Positions 1 to 8,640 of a stretch of 56,954 nt of DNA are shown piece after piece. A model generated the notes under the pieces. The model saw nothing but the letters and a program-made list of their open reading frames with translations, did no database searches and was not told the DNA's origin. The stretch comes from Novosphingobium sp. GTDB taxonomy: Bacteria > Pseudomonadota > Alphaproteobacteria > Sphingomonadales > Sphingomonadaceae. The stretch's first letter is position 1. Each line of letters opens with the position of its first letter. The DNA is taken from the NCBI RefSeq assembly GCF_025351285.1, contig NZ_JANXWG010000121.1, positions 1-56,954 of the forward strand, in the 5' to 3' direction. A program made the translations under genes and the position numbers.

Positions 1-806
1 GTCCGATTCCCCGGCCAGACCTGATCATCGTTGCGCGCGGCGGTGGTTCGATCGAGGACTTGTGGAGCTTCAACGAGGAGGAAGTCGTCCGCGCGATCGC
101 CGCCAGCACCATACCCGTAATCAGCGCGGTGGGCCACGAAACCGATACCACGCTTGCCGATTTCGCCGCCGACCGGCGCGCGCCCACCCCCACCGCTGCC
201 GCCGAGATCGCAGTGCCGGTCCACGGCGAATTGTCCGCCGCGCTGGCCGAACTTTATGCGCGCCAGCAGCGGGGCGTGCTGCGGCTGGTCGGCCAGGCGC
301 GCGAACGGCTGGCGGCGCGGGCCGAACGGCTGCCGCAACCGCAGGCGCTGCTGCAAGGCCAGGCGCAGAAGCTCGATGATCTGGGCGAACGGCTGACCCG
401 TGCGCTCGGCCACCGCACCGAAATCGCCGCGCAAGTGCTGGCGCGGCACGGCGGGGCACTGCGGCCCGCATTGCTGACCCAGCGGCTGGCGCGCGAGCAC
501 GAACGGCTGCGCGCGCAGCGGTTGCGCCCCGAAGCGGTGATCCAGCGGATCGTGGTCGCGCGGGCGCGGGTCGATGCGCTCGATCGCTTGCGCCTCCAAC
601 TCGACCCGAAGGCACCGTTGCTGCGCGGTTATGTTCTGGTGATCACCCCCGAAGGCCAGGTCGTCAAGAGTCGCGCCGGCGCGGTGGCGCTCGCGGCGTT
701 GCGGCTGGAATTTGCCGACGGCACGCTCGACGTGACGCCGGCGACCGCGCTGCGCGGTCCTTCGCGAAAGGCCGTTGCGCCGCCCGGGCAGCAGGAACTG
801 TTCTGA
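1..806 (+). CDS. xseA: Exodeoxyribonuclease VII large subunit (3' part)
   Basis: This is the C-terminal part (about 268 codons) of the exonuclease VII large subunit; the reading frame is already open at base 3, so the start lies before the window. The core reads [20 protein letters not shown], then [30 protein letters not shown], which is typical of the catalytic domain of XseA. With XseB the enzyme degrades single-stranded DNA to oligonucleotides. The long Arg/Leu/Ala-rich helical stretch after it matches the coiled-coil region of the family. The protein ends in a short basic tail at 806. DUF2093 and M23 peptidase genes follow on the same strand, an arrangement I associate with sphingomonads. 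Confidence 0.95.
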   Translation, partial: PIPRPDLIIVARGGGSIEDLWSFNEEEVVRAIAASTIPVISAVGHETDTTLADFAADRRAPTPTAAAEIAVPVHGELSAALAELYARQQRGVLRLVGQARERLAARAERLPQPQALLQGQAQKLDDLGERLTRALGHRTEIAAQVLARHGGALRPALLTQRLAREHERLRAQRLRPEAVIQRIVVARARVDALDRLRLQLDPKAPLLRGYVLVITPEGQVVKSRAGAVALAALRLEFADGTLDVTPATALRGPSRKAVAPPGQQELF

Positions 807-864
807 TTCGCACCGGAATCGCGCCGTATTTTACCCGCGCCGAAAATCGTCTAGGGACGTGCCC

Positions 865-1068
865 ATGTTGATGTCCTCCTCCTCGCGGCCGACCCGGTTG
901 CAGTACATGCCCAATGGCTTCCGCCAGCTTTCTCCGGGTGACCACGTCCTGTGCGCGGTCACGGGCGAGGCGATCCCGCTCGACGTGCTGCGCTACTGGA
1001 GCGTGCCGTTGCAGGAAGCTTACGCGACTTGCGAGATCGCCACGAAGCGGTTGCTGTCCGCCCAATGA
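865..1068 (+). CDS. DUF2093 domain protein
   Basis: A 67-residue protein starting MLMSSSSRPTRLQYMPNGFR and containing PGDHVLCAVTGEAIPLDVLRYWSV, the pattern of the DUF2093 family of small alphaproteobacterial proteins. Its function is unknown. I chose the ATG at 865 because AGGGACG lies just upstream; an ATG at 775 in the same frame would overlap the xseA end and add an unrelated Arg-rich leader. It sits 58 bases after xseA and 10 bases before the next gene, so co-transcription is likely. Confidence 0.8.
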   Translation: MLMSSSSRPTRLQYMPNGFRQLSPGDHVLCAVTGEAIPLDVLRYWSVPLQEAYATCEIATKRLLSAQ

Positions 1069-1078
1069 TCGCTGCCAC

Positions 1079-1933
1079 GTGATCACCGATCGGCGCGCAG
1101 CGCTGGCCGGGCTGTCTGCAAGCCTCGGCACTTTGCTGGCCAGCGCTCGTCCGATTGCCGCGGCCGTCCCGCCGATCGCGATCCTCGCCGGAAAGCTGAC
1201 GCAAGGCGGCTGGGCACGCGGGCAGATGGCCAACGGTTCTTCGCTCAAACTCGATGGGGCGCCGGTGCCGGTCGATCGTTCGGGTGGGTTCTTCATCGCG
1301 TTCGATCGCGATGCGGGGCCATCAGCGATGCTCGCCGGTACCGCAGCCAGCGGTTCAACCACAACCCTTCCGCTGACCATCGCGCCGCGCCAGTGGCAGA
1401 TCGAACACATCAACCTGCCGATGCGGCCCGGCGCCTTGCCCGATGAGGAATTCCTGCGCCGGCGCGCGGCCGAGCTTGCGCAGATCAACGCTGCCCGCGC
1501 GCAGAATCGCCCCAGCGAAGGTTGGCGGCAAGCGATGACCTGGCCGCTGACCGGGCGGCTTTCCGGCCGGTTCGGATCGCAACGCATCTATCGCGGAATG
1601 GCCGCGAGCTATCATTCCGGGCTCGACATTGCGCGCCCGGCGGGGGTGCCGTTCGCGGCGCCGGCCGATGGAGTGGTGGTGCTCGCCGCTGTGCAGGCCT
1701 TCACCCTTGAAGGTCATCTGCTCCTGATCGATCACGGCATGGGGTTGAACAGCGCGTTCCTGCACTGCTCTGCACTAAACGTGGGCGTGGGTGATACCGT
1801 GCGTCAGGGGCAGGCCATCGGCCGCGTCGGCATGACCGGCCGCGCCACCGGCCCGCATTTGCACTGGAGCATCAAGTGGCGCGCGGCCAAACTCGACCCG
1901 CTGTTGTTCCTGGGCGCCATGCCGACGGGCTGA
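1079..1933 (+). CDS. Exported M23 family metallopeptidase
   Basis: A zinc peptidase of the LytM/M23 family, 284 residues from the chosen GTG start at 1079. The N-terminus (VITDRRAALAGLSASLG, then LLASARPIAAA) looks like a signal sequence, possibly Tat-type because of the paired Arg. The catalytic domain is C-terminal: H179-x3-D183 in YHSGLD, H229 in FLHC, and H260-x-H262 in GPHLHW. These are the expected zinc ligands and catalytic residues. The family cleaves peptidoglycan cross-links, so a periplasmic role in wall remodelling is likely. A longer reading from 914 would overlap DUF2093 in another frame and is improbable. Confidence 0.85.
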   Translation: MITDRRAALAGLSASLGTLLASARPIAAAVPPIAILAGKLTQGGWARGQMANGSSLKLDGAPVPVDRSGGFFIAFDRDAGPSAMLAGTAASGSTTTLPLTIAPRQWQIEHINLPMRPGALPDEEFLRRRAAELAQINAARAQNRPSEGWRQAMTWPLTGRLSGRFGSQRIYRGMAASYHSGLDIARPAGVPFAAPADGVVVLAAVQAFTLEGHLLLIDHGMGLNSAFLHCSALNVGVGDTVRQGQAIGRVGMTGRATGPHLHWSIKWRAAKLDPLLFLGAMPTG

Positions 1934-1942
1934 CTGCCAAAT

Positions 1943-2470
1943 CTACTGCACCCGCTGCACGTTGATCGCGACCTGGCCCTTGAACGTAGCGGTATAGCGG
2001 CCGAAGGCGTGGGCCTTGATCACCACCTCGGTGCCGGGCTTGGGATCGACGGCCAGGGTGCGGCTCTCGGTCTGTTGCCACACAGAGCCTTCTTCGGTGG
2101 TGAAGCGCACCATGGCGAGGCCCATATCGCGCGCCGAGCGGACTTTGGTCTGGAGTTCCTTGACCGCATCCTCGTCGCTGCCACCGAAAATGCGCAACGA
2201 CGGCATCGTATAACCGAACTGCGCGCGCCGTGCCTCGCGGATCATTTCGCGATCGGCAATCACCACGTCGTGCTTGAGCGCCGCTTGTTCGAGCGCCGAA
2301 ACGCCCTTGTCATAGCAAGCCAGCCGCGCGGTCGGATCGGGCAACTGCTTGCAATCGACCAGAGCCCGGAAAATCTGCGGCGAGGCGTTCAAGGGCTTGG
2401 TCTTGGCTACCGCCGCGCCCGGCATGGCAAAGCAGACCGCGATGAGCAAAAGGGGAAACTTGCCGGTCAT
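1943..2470 (-). CDS. Secreted hypothetical protein
   Basis: A 175-residue protein with a clear Sec signal peptide (MTGKFPLLLIAVCFAMPGAA, then VAKT). The start at 2470 is supported by an AGGAGAAG ribosome site; the longer in-frame reading adds a basic leader before the signal. The mature part has CKQLPDPTARLACYDKGVSAL, a pattern common in secreted proteins of this group, with two Cys that could pair. It then has a C-terminal region rich in beta-strand-type residues. I do not recognise a named function. It converges with the M23 peptidase gene, with only 9 bases between the stops. Confidence 0.75.
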   Translation of the reverse strand: MTGKFPLLLIAVCFAMPGAAVAKTKPLNASPQIFRALVDCKQLPDPTARLACYDKGVSALEQAALKHDVVIADREMIREARRAQFGYTMPSLRIFGGSDEDAVKELQTKVRSARDMGLAMVRFTTEEGSVWQQTESRTLAVDPKPGTEVVIKAHAFGRYTATFKGQVAINVQRVQ

Positions 2471-2740
2471 CTGTCTTCTCCTTGGGCGTCGGTAGATCAG
2501 CGGTAGTCCCCCCGATCGCCGGCGCAAGGGGTCTCTACCCCGAACCACATCACTGTGGCAAATTGGTTACATGGGGAACAAAACCACGGAAGCCCGCCGC
2601 TCCCGGCTTTACACCGGCCTACCGTTTGGGCACCCACGCGGCATCCGGGCTGGACCTTTCCTAATTATTGGATCGATGCGTTCAGCCTGGCCTTTGCTGT
2701 GGCGGCCCAGATCGCCATTTCAACTAGGGGCTGAGAACTC

Positions 2741-5700
2741 ATGAAGAACTATTCCAAGCTGAAGGCTGGCGTTGCACCTGCGGCGCTCGGGCTTGCCATG
2801 ATTGCAATGCCCGCCTTCGCGCAAGACGCAACGGCTACGCCGCAAGCGGCCGCTGCCGATGATGCCGCACCGCAGCAGCAGATCATCGTTACCGGATCGC
2901 TGATCCGCAACCCCAACCTCACTTCGGCCAACCCGGTCAACGTGACCACGTCGGAAGAAATCGAACTCAAGCAGTCGAACCTGGCTGAAGAAGTTCTCCG
3001 CGAAATCCCGGGCGTCGTCGCCAACATCGGTTCTGCGGTCAACAACGGCAATGGCGGTTCGTCCTACGTCGATCTTCGCGGTCTCGGCTCGAACCGCAAC
3101 ATCGTGCTGCTCGACGGCAACCGCATCGTACCGGTCGATTTTTCGGGCCGCGTCGATCTCAACAACATTCCGTTGGCGCTGGTCAGCCGGGTCGATGCGC
3201 TCACCGGCGCTGCCGTGACCACGTATGGCGCGGACGCGATTTCGGGCGTTGTCAACTTCATCACCAAGAAGAACTTCTCGGGCGTCGACTTGTCGGTCGG
3301 TGAAGCGATCAACCAGAAGGGCGATGGCAACACCGCTCGCGTCGACCTGACGATCGGTGGCAACTTCGATGATGGCAAGGGCAACGCCGTGCTGTCGATC
3401 GGCTACCAGAAGTCCGATCCGGTCTACCAGGGCGATCGCGACTTCTCGATCAACCAGGTCAGCTCGTTCACGGGCGGTCCGGCTGGTTCGGGCACCACGG
3501 TTCCGGCACGTTTTTCGGGCACTCGCCCGATCGATCCGCTGACCGGTCAGCCCAGCATCGTTCCTGTCGTGGGAAGCACCGGCAACGGCGGCACTCGCCA
3601 GATCAACCCGGCCACCGGCCAGGCGGTCAACACGTTCGCGACTTTCAACTTCAACCCGTACAACGTGTTCCAGACACCGTTCAAGCGCTACAACATCTAC
3701 GCTGCGGCGAACTACCAGATCAGCGACTCGATCGAAGTCTACACGCGCGCCTTGTTCTCGAAGAACACGGTCGACACGATTATCGCACCATCGGGTTCGT
3801 TCGGCGGCACCGTTACGGTCAACCTCAACAACCCGTTCCTGCCCGCTGCGCTGCGCAACCAGTTCTGCGCATTCAACGTCGGTGCTGCAGGCACGTACGT
3901 GCCGCGCTTCACCACGGCCGAATGCACCGCGGCTTCCACCGCAAGTGGTCCGGCATCGGCTGCATATCGCACCGTCACGGTCGCTCTCAGCCGTCGTGCG
4001 GTTGAAGTCGGTCCCCGCATCAGCGACTACAGCACGCAGGTGTTCGATTATCGCGCTGGCCTGCGCGGTTCGATCAACTCGCACATCAACTGGGACGTCA
4101 ACGGGTCGTACGGTGAATCGACCAAGATCCAGACGATCCAGAACTACACGCTGCAATCGCGCTTCCGTCAGGCTGCCTTGTCGAACAACGGCACGACCTG
4201 CCAGGATACATCGAACAACTGCGTTCCCGTCAACATCTTCGGTGACGTAGGCACGATCACTCAGGCGGCAGCCGCGTTCCTCTCGCAGAACAGCACGACC
4301 CAGGTGAAGACCTCGCTCGTCCAGTTCCGCGCTCTGGTCAGCGGTGATATCGGCGTAACCTCGCCTGCAGCGAGCGAGCCGATCAACTTCGCGCTCGGCA
4401 CCGAATATCGCAAGTACCACGCACAGCAGGCTTCGGATCTTCTCGCGAAGACCCCGGGCGAACTGGGTGGCGCAGGCGGTGCAGCTCCGGACATCAACGG
4501 CGGCTACGACACTTGGGAAGCCTTCGGCGAAGTGGTCGTTCCGCTCGTCTCGGACAAGCCCTTGTTCAAGAGCCTGACCGCCACCGGCGGAGCACGTTAT
4601 GCGCGCCAGTCGATCGACGGCACCAAGTTCAAGAACAACGCCTTCACCTACAAGGGCGAATTGAGCTGGGAACCGGTCGCCGGCGTCAAGCTGCGTGGCA
4701 CTTACGCTCACGCCGTCCGTGCGCCCAACATCGGCGAGCTGTTCTCGCCGGTCAGCACGGGTCTCACCAACCTCGGCACCGACCCCTGCTCGGGTGCGGC
4801 ACCGGTCGCCAGCGCCAACCTCAAGGCAGTCTGCCTTGCGCAGGGCGCTCCGGCTGGAACCATTGGTTCGATCACCAACCCGACTGCGGCACAGGCCAAC
4901 TCGACCGGTGGCGGCAACCCTGCACTTCTGCCGGAAAAGGCCAACACCTACACCGTGGGTGTCCTGCTCCAGCCTGCAGTGATCCCGCACTTCACGGTTT
5001 CGGTTGACTACTATCGCATCAAGGTGACGGGCGTTATCGGGACCGCTACCCCGGGTGACGCGATCGCGGCGTGCTTCGGCAATCTCACCGCAGCAAGTGC
5101 AACCAGCGTTGCTTGTACCTCGATCCGTCGTAACCCGATCACCGGTGGCCTCGATGGCGATCCAGCGACCACGTTCGGCCTGCTCCAGACGCTCAACAAC
5201 CTCGGTGTGCTCTACACCAACGGTATTGACGTCATTGCAGACTGGAACCACCAGTTCGGCAAGGTGAAGTACTCCACGCACTTCGTGGGCAACTACACCG
5301 CCCATTCGAAGTTCAACTCGAACCCCGCTTCGACCAACCCGATCGACCGTGAATGCGTTGGCTATTACAGCGCGAACTGCGGTTCGATCCAGCCGAAGTT
5401 CCAGTGGTCGCTGCGTAACACCTTCACCTACGGCAAGGTGGATCTGTCGGTTCTGTGGCGCCACATCAACGGCGTGAAGTATGAACCGTTGCAGGCTGCT
5501 GCGGGCGGCGCCCTGTTCATTGGCACTGCACCTGCGGGCACGGGTCCAATTGCCGGCACTTCAGTCAATTTCAACAAGATCCCGGCGTACAACTACTTCG
5601 ACCTGACCGCTCGTTTTGAAGTGAATGAAAACTTCAGCATGACTGTTGGTGCGAGCAACCTGTTCGACAAGACTCCGCCGATTGTGGGCAACACGGCCGG

Positions 5701-5791
5701 TGCGACCACCTACAACAGCGGCAACACCTATCCGTCGACGTACGACGCGCTGGGCCGCCGTTTCTCGGTGTCGGCACACGTCAAGTTCTGA
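2741..5791 (+). CDS. TonB-dependent receptor
   Basis: A 1016-residue outer-membrane receptor. It has a signal peptide ending AMPAFAQ, a TonB-box-like segment QQIIVTGS, a plug domain (about 60-180, with VDLRGLGSNRNIVLLDGNR and YGADAISGVVNF), and a long beta-barrel ending in SVSAHVKF with the terminal Phe used for barrel assembly. Such receptors import substrates using energy from TonB-ExbBD. AGGGG lies 10 bases before the ATG, and a strong terminator follows. Its substrate cannot be read from sequence. The downstream sulfotransferase and hydroxylase genes suggest a specific cluster, but that is inference. Confidence 0.93.
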   Translation: MKNYSKLKAGVAPAALGLAMIAMPAFAQDATATPQAAAADDAAPQQQIIVTGSLIRNPNLTSANPVNVTTSEEIELKQSNLAEEVLREIPGVVANIGSAVNNGNGGSSYVDLRGLGSNRNIVLLDGNRIVPVDFSGRVDLNNIPLALVSRVDALTGAAVTTYGADAISGVVNFITKKNFSGVDLSVGEAINQKGDGNTARVDLTIGGNFDDGKGNAVLSIGYQKSDPVYQGDRDFSINQVSSFTGGPAGSGTTVPARFSGTRPIDPLTGQPSIVPVVGSTGNGGTRQINPATGQAVNTFATFNFNPYNVFQTPFKRYNIYAAANYQISDSIEVYTRALFSKNTVDTIIAPSGSFGGTVTVNLNNPFLPAALRNQFCAFNVGAAGTYVPRFTTAECTAASTASGPASAAYRTVTVALSRRAVEVGPRISDYSTQVFDYRAGLRGSINSHINWDVNGSYGESTKIQTIQNYTLQSRFRQAALSNNGTTCQDTSNNCVPVNIFGDVGTITQAAAAFLSQNSTTQVKTSLVQFRALVSGDIGVTSPAASEPINFALGTEYRKYHAQQASDLLAKTPGELGGAGGAAPDINGGYDTWEAFGEVVVPLVSDKPLFKSLTATGGARYARQSIDGTKFKNNAFTYKGELSWEPVAGVKLRGTYAHAVRAPNIGELFSPVSTGLTNLGTDPCSGAAPVASANLKAVCLAQGAPAGTIGSITNPTAAQANSTGGGNPALLPEKANTYTVGVLLQPAVIPHFTVSVDYYRIKVTGVIGTATPGDAIAACFGNLTAASATSVACTSIRRNPITGGLDGDPATTFGLLQTLNNLGVLYTNGIDVIADWNHQFGKVKYSTHFVGNYTAHSKFNSNPASTNPIDRECVGYYSANCGSIQPKFQWSLRNTFTYGKVDLSVLWRHINGVKYEPLQAAAGGALFIGTAPAGTGPIAGTSVNFNKIPAYNYFDLTARFEVNENFSMTVGASNLFDKTPPIVGNTAGATTYNSGNTYPSTYDALGRRFSVSAHVKF

Positions 5792-5848
5792 TCCCCTCCG
5801 GGATCGGGAAGTTCTGATCCCGCAAGGATCGGTTGAAACTCAAAAGGA

Positions 5849-5878
5849 GGGGCGGGCAGCGATGCCCGCCCCTTTTTT
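5849..5878 (+). terminator. Rho-independent terminator after TonB receptor
   Basis: A perfect 10-bp stem (GGGGCGGGCA / TGCCCGCCCC) with a GCGA loop is followed by six T residues. It lies 58 bases after the receptor stop and before the sulfotransferase GTG, so the downstream gene probably has its own promoter or depends on read-through. Confidence 0.9.
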
Positions 5879-5939
5879 GTGCGTGCCAGCTTGCCCTGGC
5901 AGTTGACACCCTGACGGGCACCGCGCGACAGATGCTTTC

Positions 5940-7520
5940 GTGATCGACCCCGCGCTTGCCCATGCTGCCGCCGAAGCCGAAGCCGCTCTGGCTGCGGGCC
6001 ACGCGGACGGGTACGATTGCATGGTGGCCGCACTCGGCCGCAACGCGCGCGGAGACACCACCTCGGCCGAAACATTGTTCACCCGAGCGCGCGATCTTGC
6101 GCCGGATGATCCGGCGGTCCTCACCGGCTTTGCCCAATTCCTCCGCCAGCAAGGCCGGTTGCGCGATGCGGTCGAAATCTGCGACGCAGCGATCCGCGCC
6201 GAACCGACTTATGCCGATGCCTGGATCGAGCGTGGCACCATCCTGTCGGGCGGTGGATCGGACCGCGCCGCCAGCGAAAGCTTCGCCCACGCATTGTCGC
6301 TGGCTCCGCACGCCGCAGTCGCCCACGCCGGGCTTGCCGCACTCGCCTCCAAAACGGGCGACGCTGACGTGGTACGCGAACACGCGCGTGCGGCGCTGGC
6401 CATCGATGCCGCAAATGTCGTGTCTGCCGCAGCGCTCGCGCGGATCGAGATCGAGGCTGGACAGCCGGGCGTTGCTCTCGACCTGCTGCGCCCGATGGTC
6501 GTGCGCCTGCGCGAACCGAGCAATGACCGTTCGCTCGCGTGGAGCCTGATCGGTGATGCGCATGACAAACTCGGCGAATGCGACAAGGCGTTCGCAGCTT
6601 ATGCCCGGAGCAAAGCCGATTTCGGAGCCGCCAATGCCGTGCCCACGCAAACGATCATGCGGCACAGCGCCTTCGTCCGCGCCATCACCGCCGGGCTGGA
6701 AGCCATGCCGACGGTGCGCTGGCCCGAAGATCGCGGCGGCGCGGTAGCCGGTGAAGCAAACGTCCACGTGTTCCTGTTTGGCTATCCGCGGTCGGGCACC
6801 ACGCTGGTCGAGAACGTGCTGGCGTCATTGCCCGGGGTTGCCGCGCTGGAAGAACGGCCGACGCTCGCGACAGCCGATACCGCCGTGCTGGCCGGCGATG
6901 CCGCTTCGATCGTGGACCGAATGGCGGCCTTTGCGCGCGCCGATGAGGCTGAAATTGCACCGTGGCGGCAGGCCTATTGGACGAAGGTTGCCGAATCGGG
7001 CGTGCCACCAGGCGCACCGGGGTTTGTCGACATGGACCCGCTCAAGGGCACCCGCCTGCCGCTGATCGCGCGGCTGTTCCCGGGCGCCAGGCTGCTGCGG
7101 ATGATGCGCGATCCGCGCGACGTGGTGTGGTCGTGCTTCCGCACCCATTTTGCGGTGACCAGCAACACGCTCGACTTTACCACGCTGGAAGATACCGCGC
7201 GGCATTACGATGCACTGATGCGGCTGACCGCGCTGGCCGAACAGCGGCTACCGATCGTGCTGCACGAGGTCCGTTATGACTGCCTGGTTCGCAATTTCGA
7301 CACCGAAACGCGCGCGATGTGTGCCGCGATCGGGCTACCGTGGAACGCGGCGATGCGCCGGTTCGACCGCACCGCCAACGCGCGGGGCGTGGCCACCGCA
7401 AGCGTCGGGCAGGTGCGCAAGGGGCTGTACGATGGCACGCGGCAGTGGGAGCGTTATGCCGAACAGCTCGCGCCGGTGATGCCGATTCTGGCGCCGTGGA
7501 TCGAACGCTTCGACTATTGA
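5940..7520 (+). CDS. TPR-containing sulfotransferase family protein
   Basis: A 526-residue protein with a GTG start. Residues 1-230 form TPR-like helical repeats (for example ETLFTRARDLAPDDPAVLTG and YADAWIERGTIL). The C-terminal half is a sulfotransferase domain: the 5'-phosphosulfate loop is GYPRSGTTLVENVL near residue 281 and the 3'-phosphate motif is RMMRDPRDVVWSCF near 386. Enzymes of this fold transfer sulfate from PAPS to a hydroxyl or amine; the acceptor here is unknown. It lies directly downstream of the TonB receptor and converges tail to tail with the next gene, with 2 bases between stops. Confidence 0.88.
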   Translation: MIDPALAHAAAEAEAALAAGHADGYDCMVAALGRNARGDTTSAETLFTRARDLAPDDPAVLTGFAQFLRQQGRLRDAVEICDAAIRAEPTYADAWIERGTILSGGGSDRAASESFAHALSLAPHAAVAHAGLAALASKTGDADVVREHARAALAIDAANVVSAAALARIEIEAGQPGVALDLLRPMVVRLREPSNDRSLAWSLIGDAHDKLGECDKAFAAYARSKADFGAANAVPTQTIMRHSAFVRAITAGLEAMPTVRWPEDRGGAVAGEANVHVFLFGYPRSGTTLVENVLASLPGVAALEERPTLATADTAVLAGDAASIVDRMAAFARADEAEIAPWRQAYWTKVAESGVPPGAPGFVDMDPLKGTRLPLIARLFPGARLLRMMRDPRDVVWSCFRTHFAVTSNTLDFTTLEDTARHYDALMRLTALAEQRLPIVLHEVRYDCLVRNFDTETRAMCAAIGLPWNAAMRRFDRTANARGVATASVGQVRKGLYDGTRQWERYAEQLAPVMPILAPWIERFDY

Positions 7521-7522
7521 AA

Positions 7523-8551
7523 TCAGCTGGTTGCGGCCAACGCGGCGAATTGAGGATCGAGTGAGATGCCTGCCGATTTTGCCACGGCGCTGGCCCATAT
7601 AACAACCTTTTCGATCTCGTCCTGGTGAGCCGAGCGCACCGCCGCATAGTCCCGCGCACGGGTTTCGGCGGTATAGGGTTGGCCCGACTTCGAGTGGCGC
7701 GCAAACACCGGTCCGGCGACGATATCGCGCGCCGCATCGGAACCGAGCGTCAGCCCGAAATGCTTTGCTATCGCTCCCAACGTCGCATCAGGGACCGCGT
7801 GCAAGCTAGCCGAATCAAGAAACCTCAGGCGCTCCTGGCCAAGCCGTTCGGCCAGCCGCGCAAAGAGCTGATGTTGCGCCAGCCAGCCGACTGCGGCCAC
7901 TTGCAGGTCGGTCTGGCGGAAATAGTCCTCCGGCGTAAAGGGCAGGTCCAGCGCGCCATCGCGCATGAAGGCTTCGAGCAGTTCGCGCACCCACAAGCGG
8001 CAATCGATGCCCTTGCGCGCCACCGAAATCAGGAACGTTTCGAGCGGGGCATGGAGGAACAGCGCGCGCGATTGCGGACGAAGCATAATCAATAGCAGCG
8101 CCAGCGGATTGACCAGGTTCGACGGTTTGACCACCACCGCCTCGCCTGGCCCAAACGGCCGCCCAAGCAGCCTGGTCGCTGCATCGGCGGCGCGCGCCAC
8201 GGCACGGGGTTCAGCACCGCGGCGCCGGAAACCGACCAGATCGTTCAGGATCATCGGCTCGCTCAATCCCATCGCCACCCCCGGCCGGTCGAACGCGCGG
8301 ACGAGCATGGTCGAACTGCAAAAGGCCGAGTGGAAGATGAAATGGAGCGGAGCGTCGCCCGGCAATTCCAGGCACTGCAGGGCGGGCACATCGGGCGCGC
8401 TCTCGCGCACTTTCAGGTAATCGTCGGTCAGGAACGGCACGGTGTCATGATCGCCGCGCGGCAATCGAATGAAGCGGAAGGCATCGTCGCTTTCGACAAA
8501 GCGGTGTGCCAGCCATTCGGGATCATTCAACGAAAAGCGCGTCGTGGCCAT
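7523..8551 (-). CDS. Sulfotransferase-like protein with altered PAPS loop
   Basis: A 342-residue cytoplasmic protein. HFIFHSAFCSSTMLVRAFD, near residue 70, has the layout of a sulfotransferase phosphosulfate loop (compare FLFGYPRSGTTLVENVL in the neighbour), but the usual Arg/Lys-Ser-Gly-Thr is changed. A later VVVKPSNLVN and a helical C-terminus also fit a P-loop/sulfotransferase-like fold. I infer a relative that may have lost or changed its donor. It could equally be an uncharacterised P-loop protein. It is transcribed toward the TPR sulfotransferase and away from the hydroxylase, whose start is 89 bases away. Confidence 0.6.
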   Translation of the reverse strand: MATTRFSLNDPEWLAHRFVESDDAFRFIRLPRGDHDTVPFLTDDYLKVRESAPDVPALQCLELPGDAPLHFIFHSAFCSSTMLVRAFDRPGVAMGLSEPMILNDLVGFRRRGAEPRAVARAADAATRLLGRPFGPGEAVVVKPSNLVNPLALLLIMLRPQSRALFLHAPLETFLISVARKGIDCRLWVRELLEAFMRDGALDLPFTPEDYFRQTDLQVAAVGWLAQHQLFARLAERLGQERLRFLDSASLHAVPDATLGAIAKHFGLTLGSDAARDIVAGPVFARHSKSGQPYTAETRARDYAAVRSAHQDEIEKVVIWASAVAKSAGISLDPQFAALAATS

Positions 8552-8640
8552 GCCAGCGGCTTAAGTCGTCGCGCAACGCCCGACAACTCCTACTTGCCGT
8601 GCCGCCGGGCTGGACCTAACCTCGCAGTCAGGGGGTTAGC

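Noticed and set aside
664..1587. A 307-codon antisense frame over DUF2093 and the M23 peptidase
   Set aside because: It is a shadow of genes with recognisable motifs on the other strand.
2720..5464. A 914-codon open frame antisense to the first TonB receptor
   Set aside because: The opposite strand encodes a complete TonB receptor with plug, barrel and terminal Phe. The antisense product is an Arg/Val/Asp-rich sequence without motifs, as expected from the codon bias of the receptor gene.
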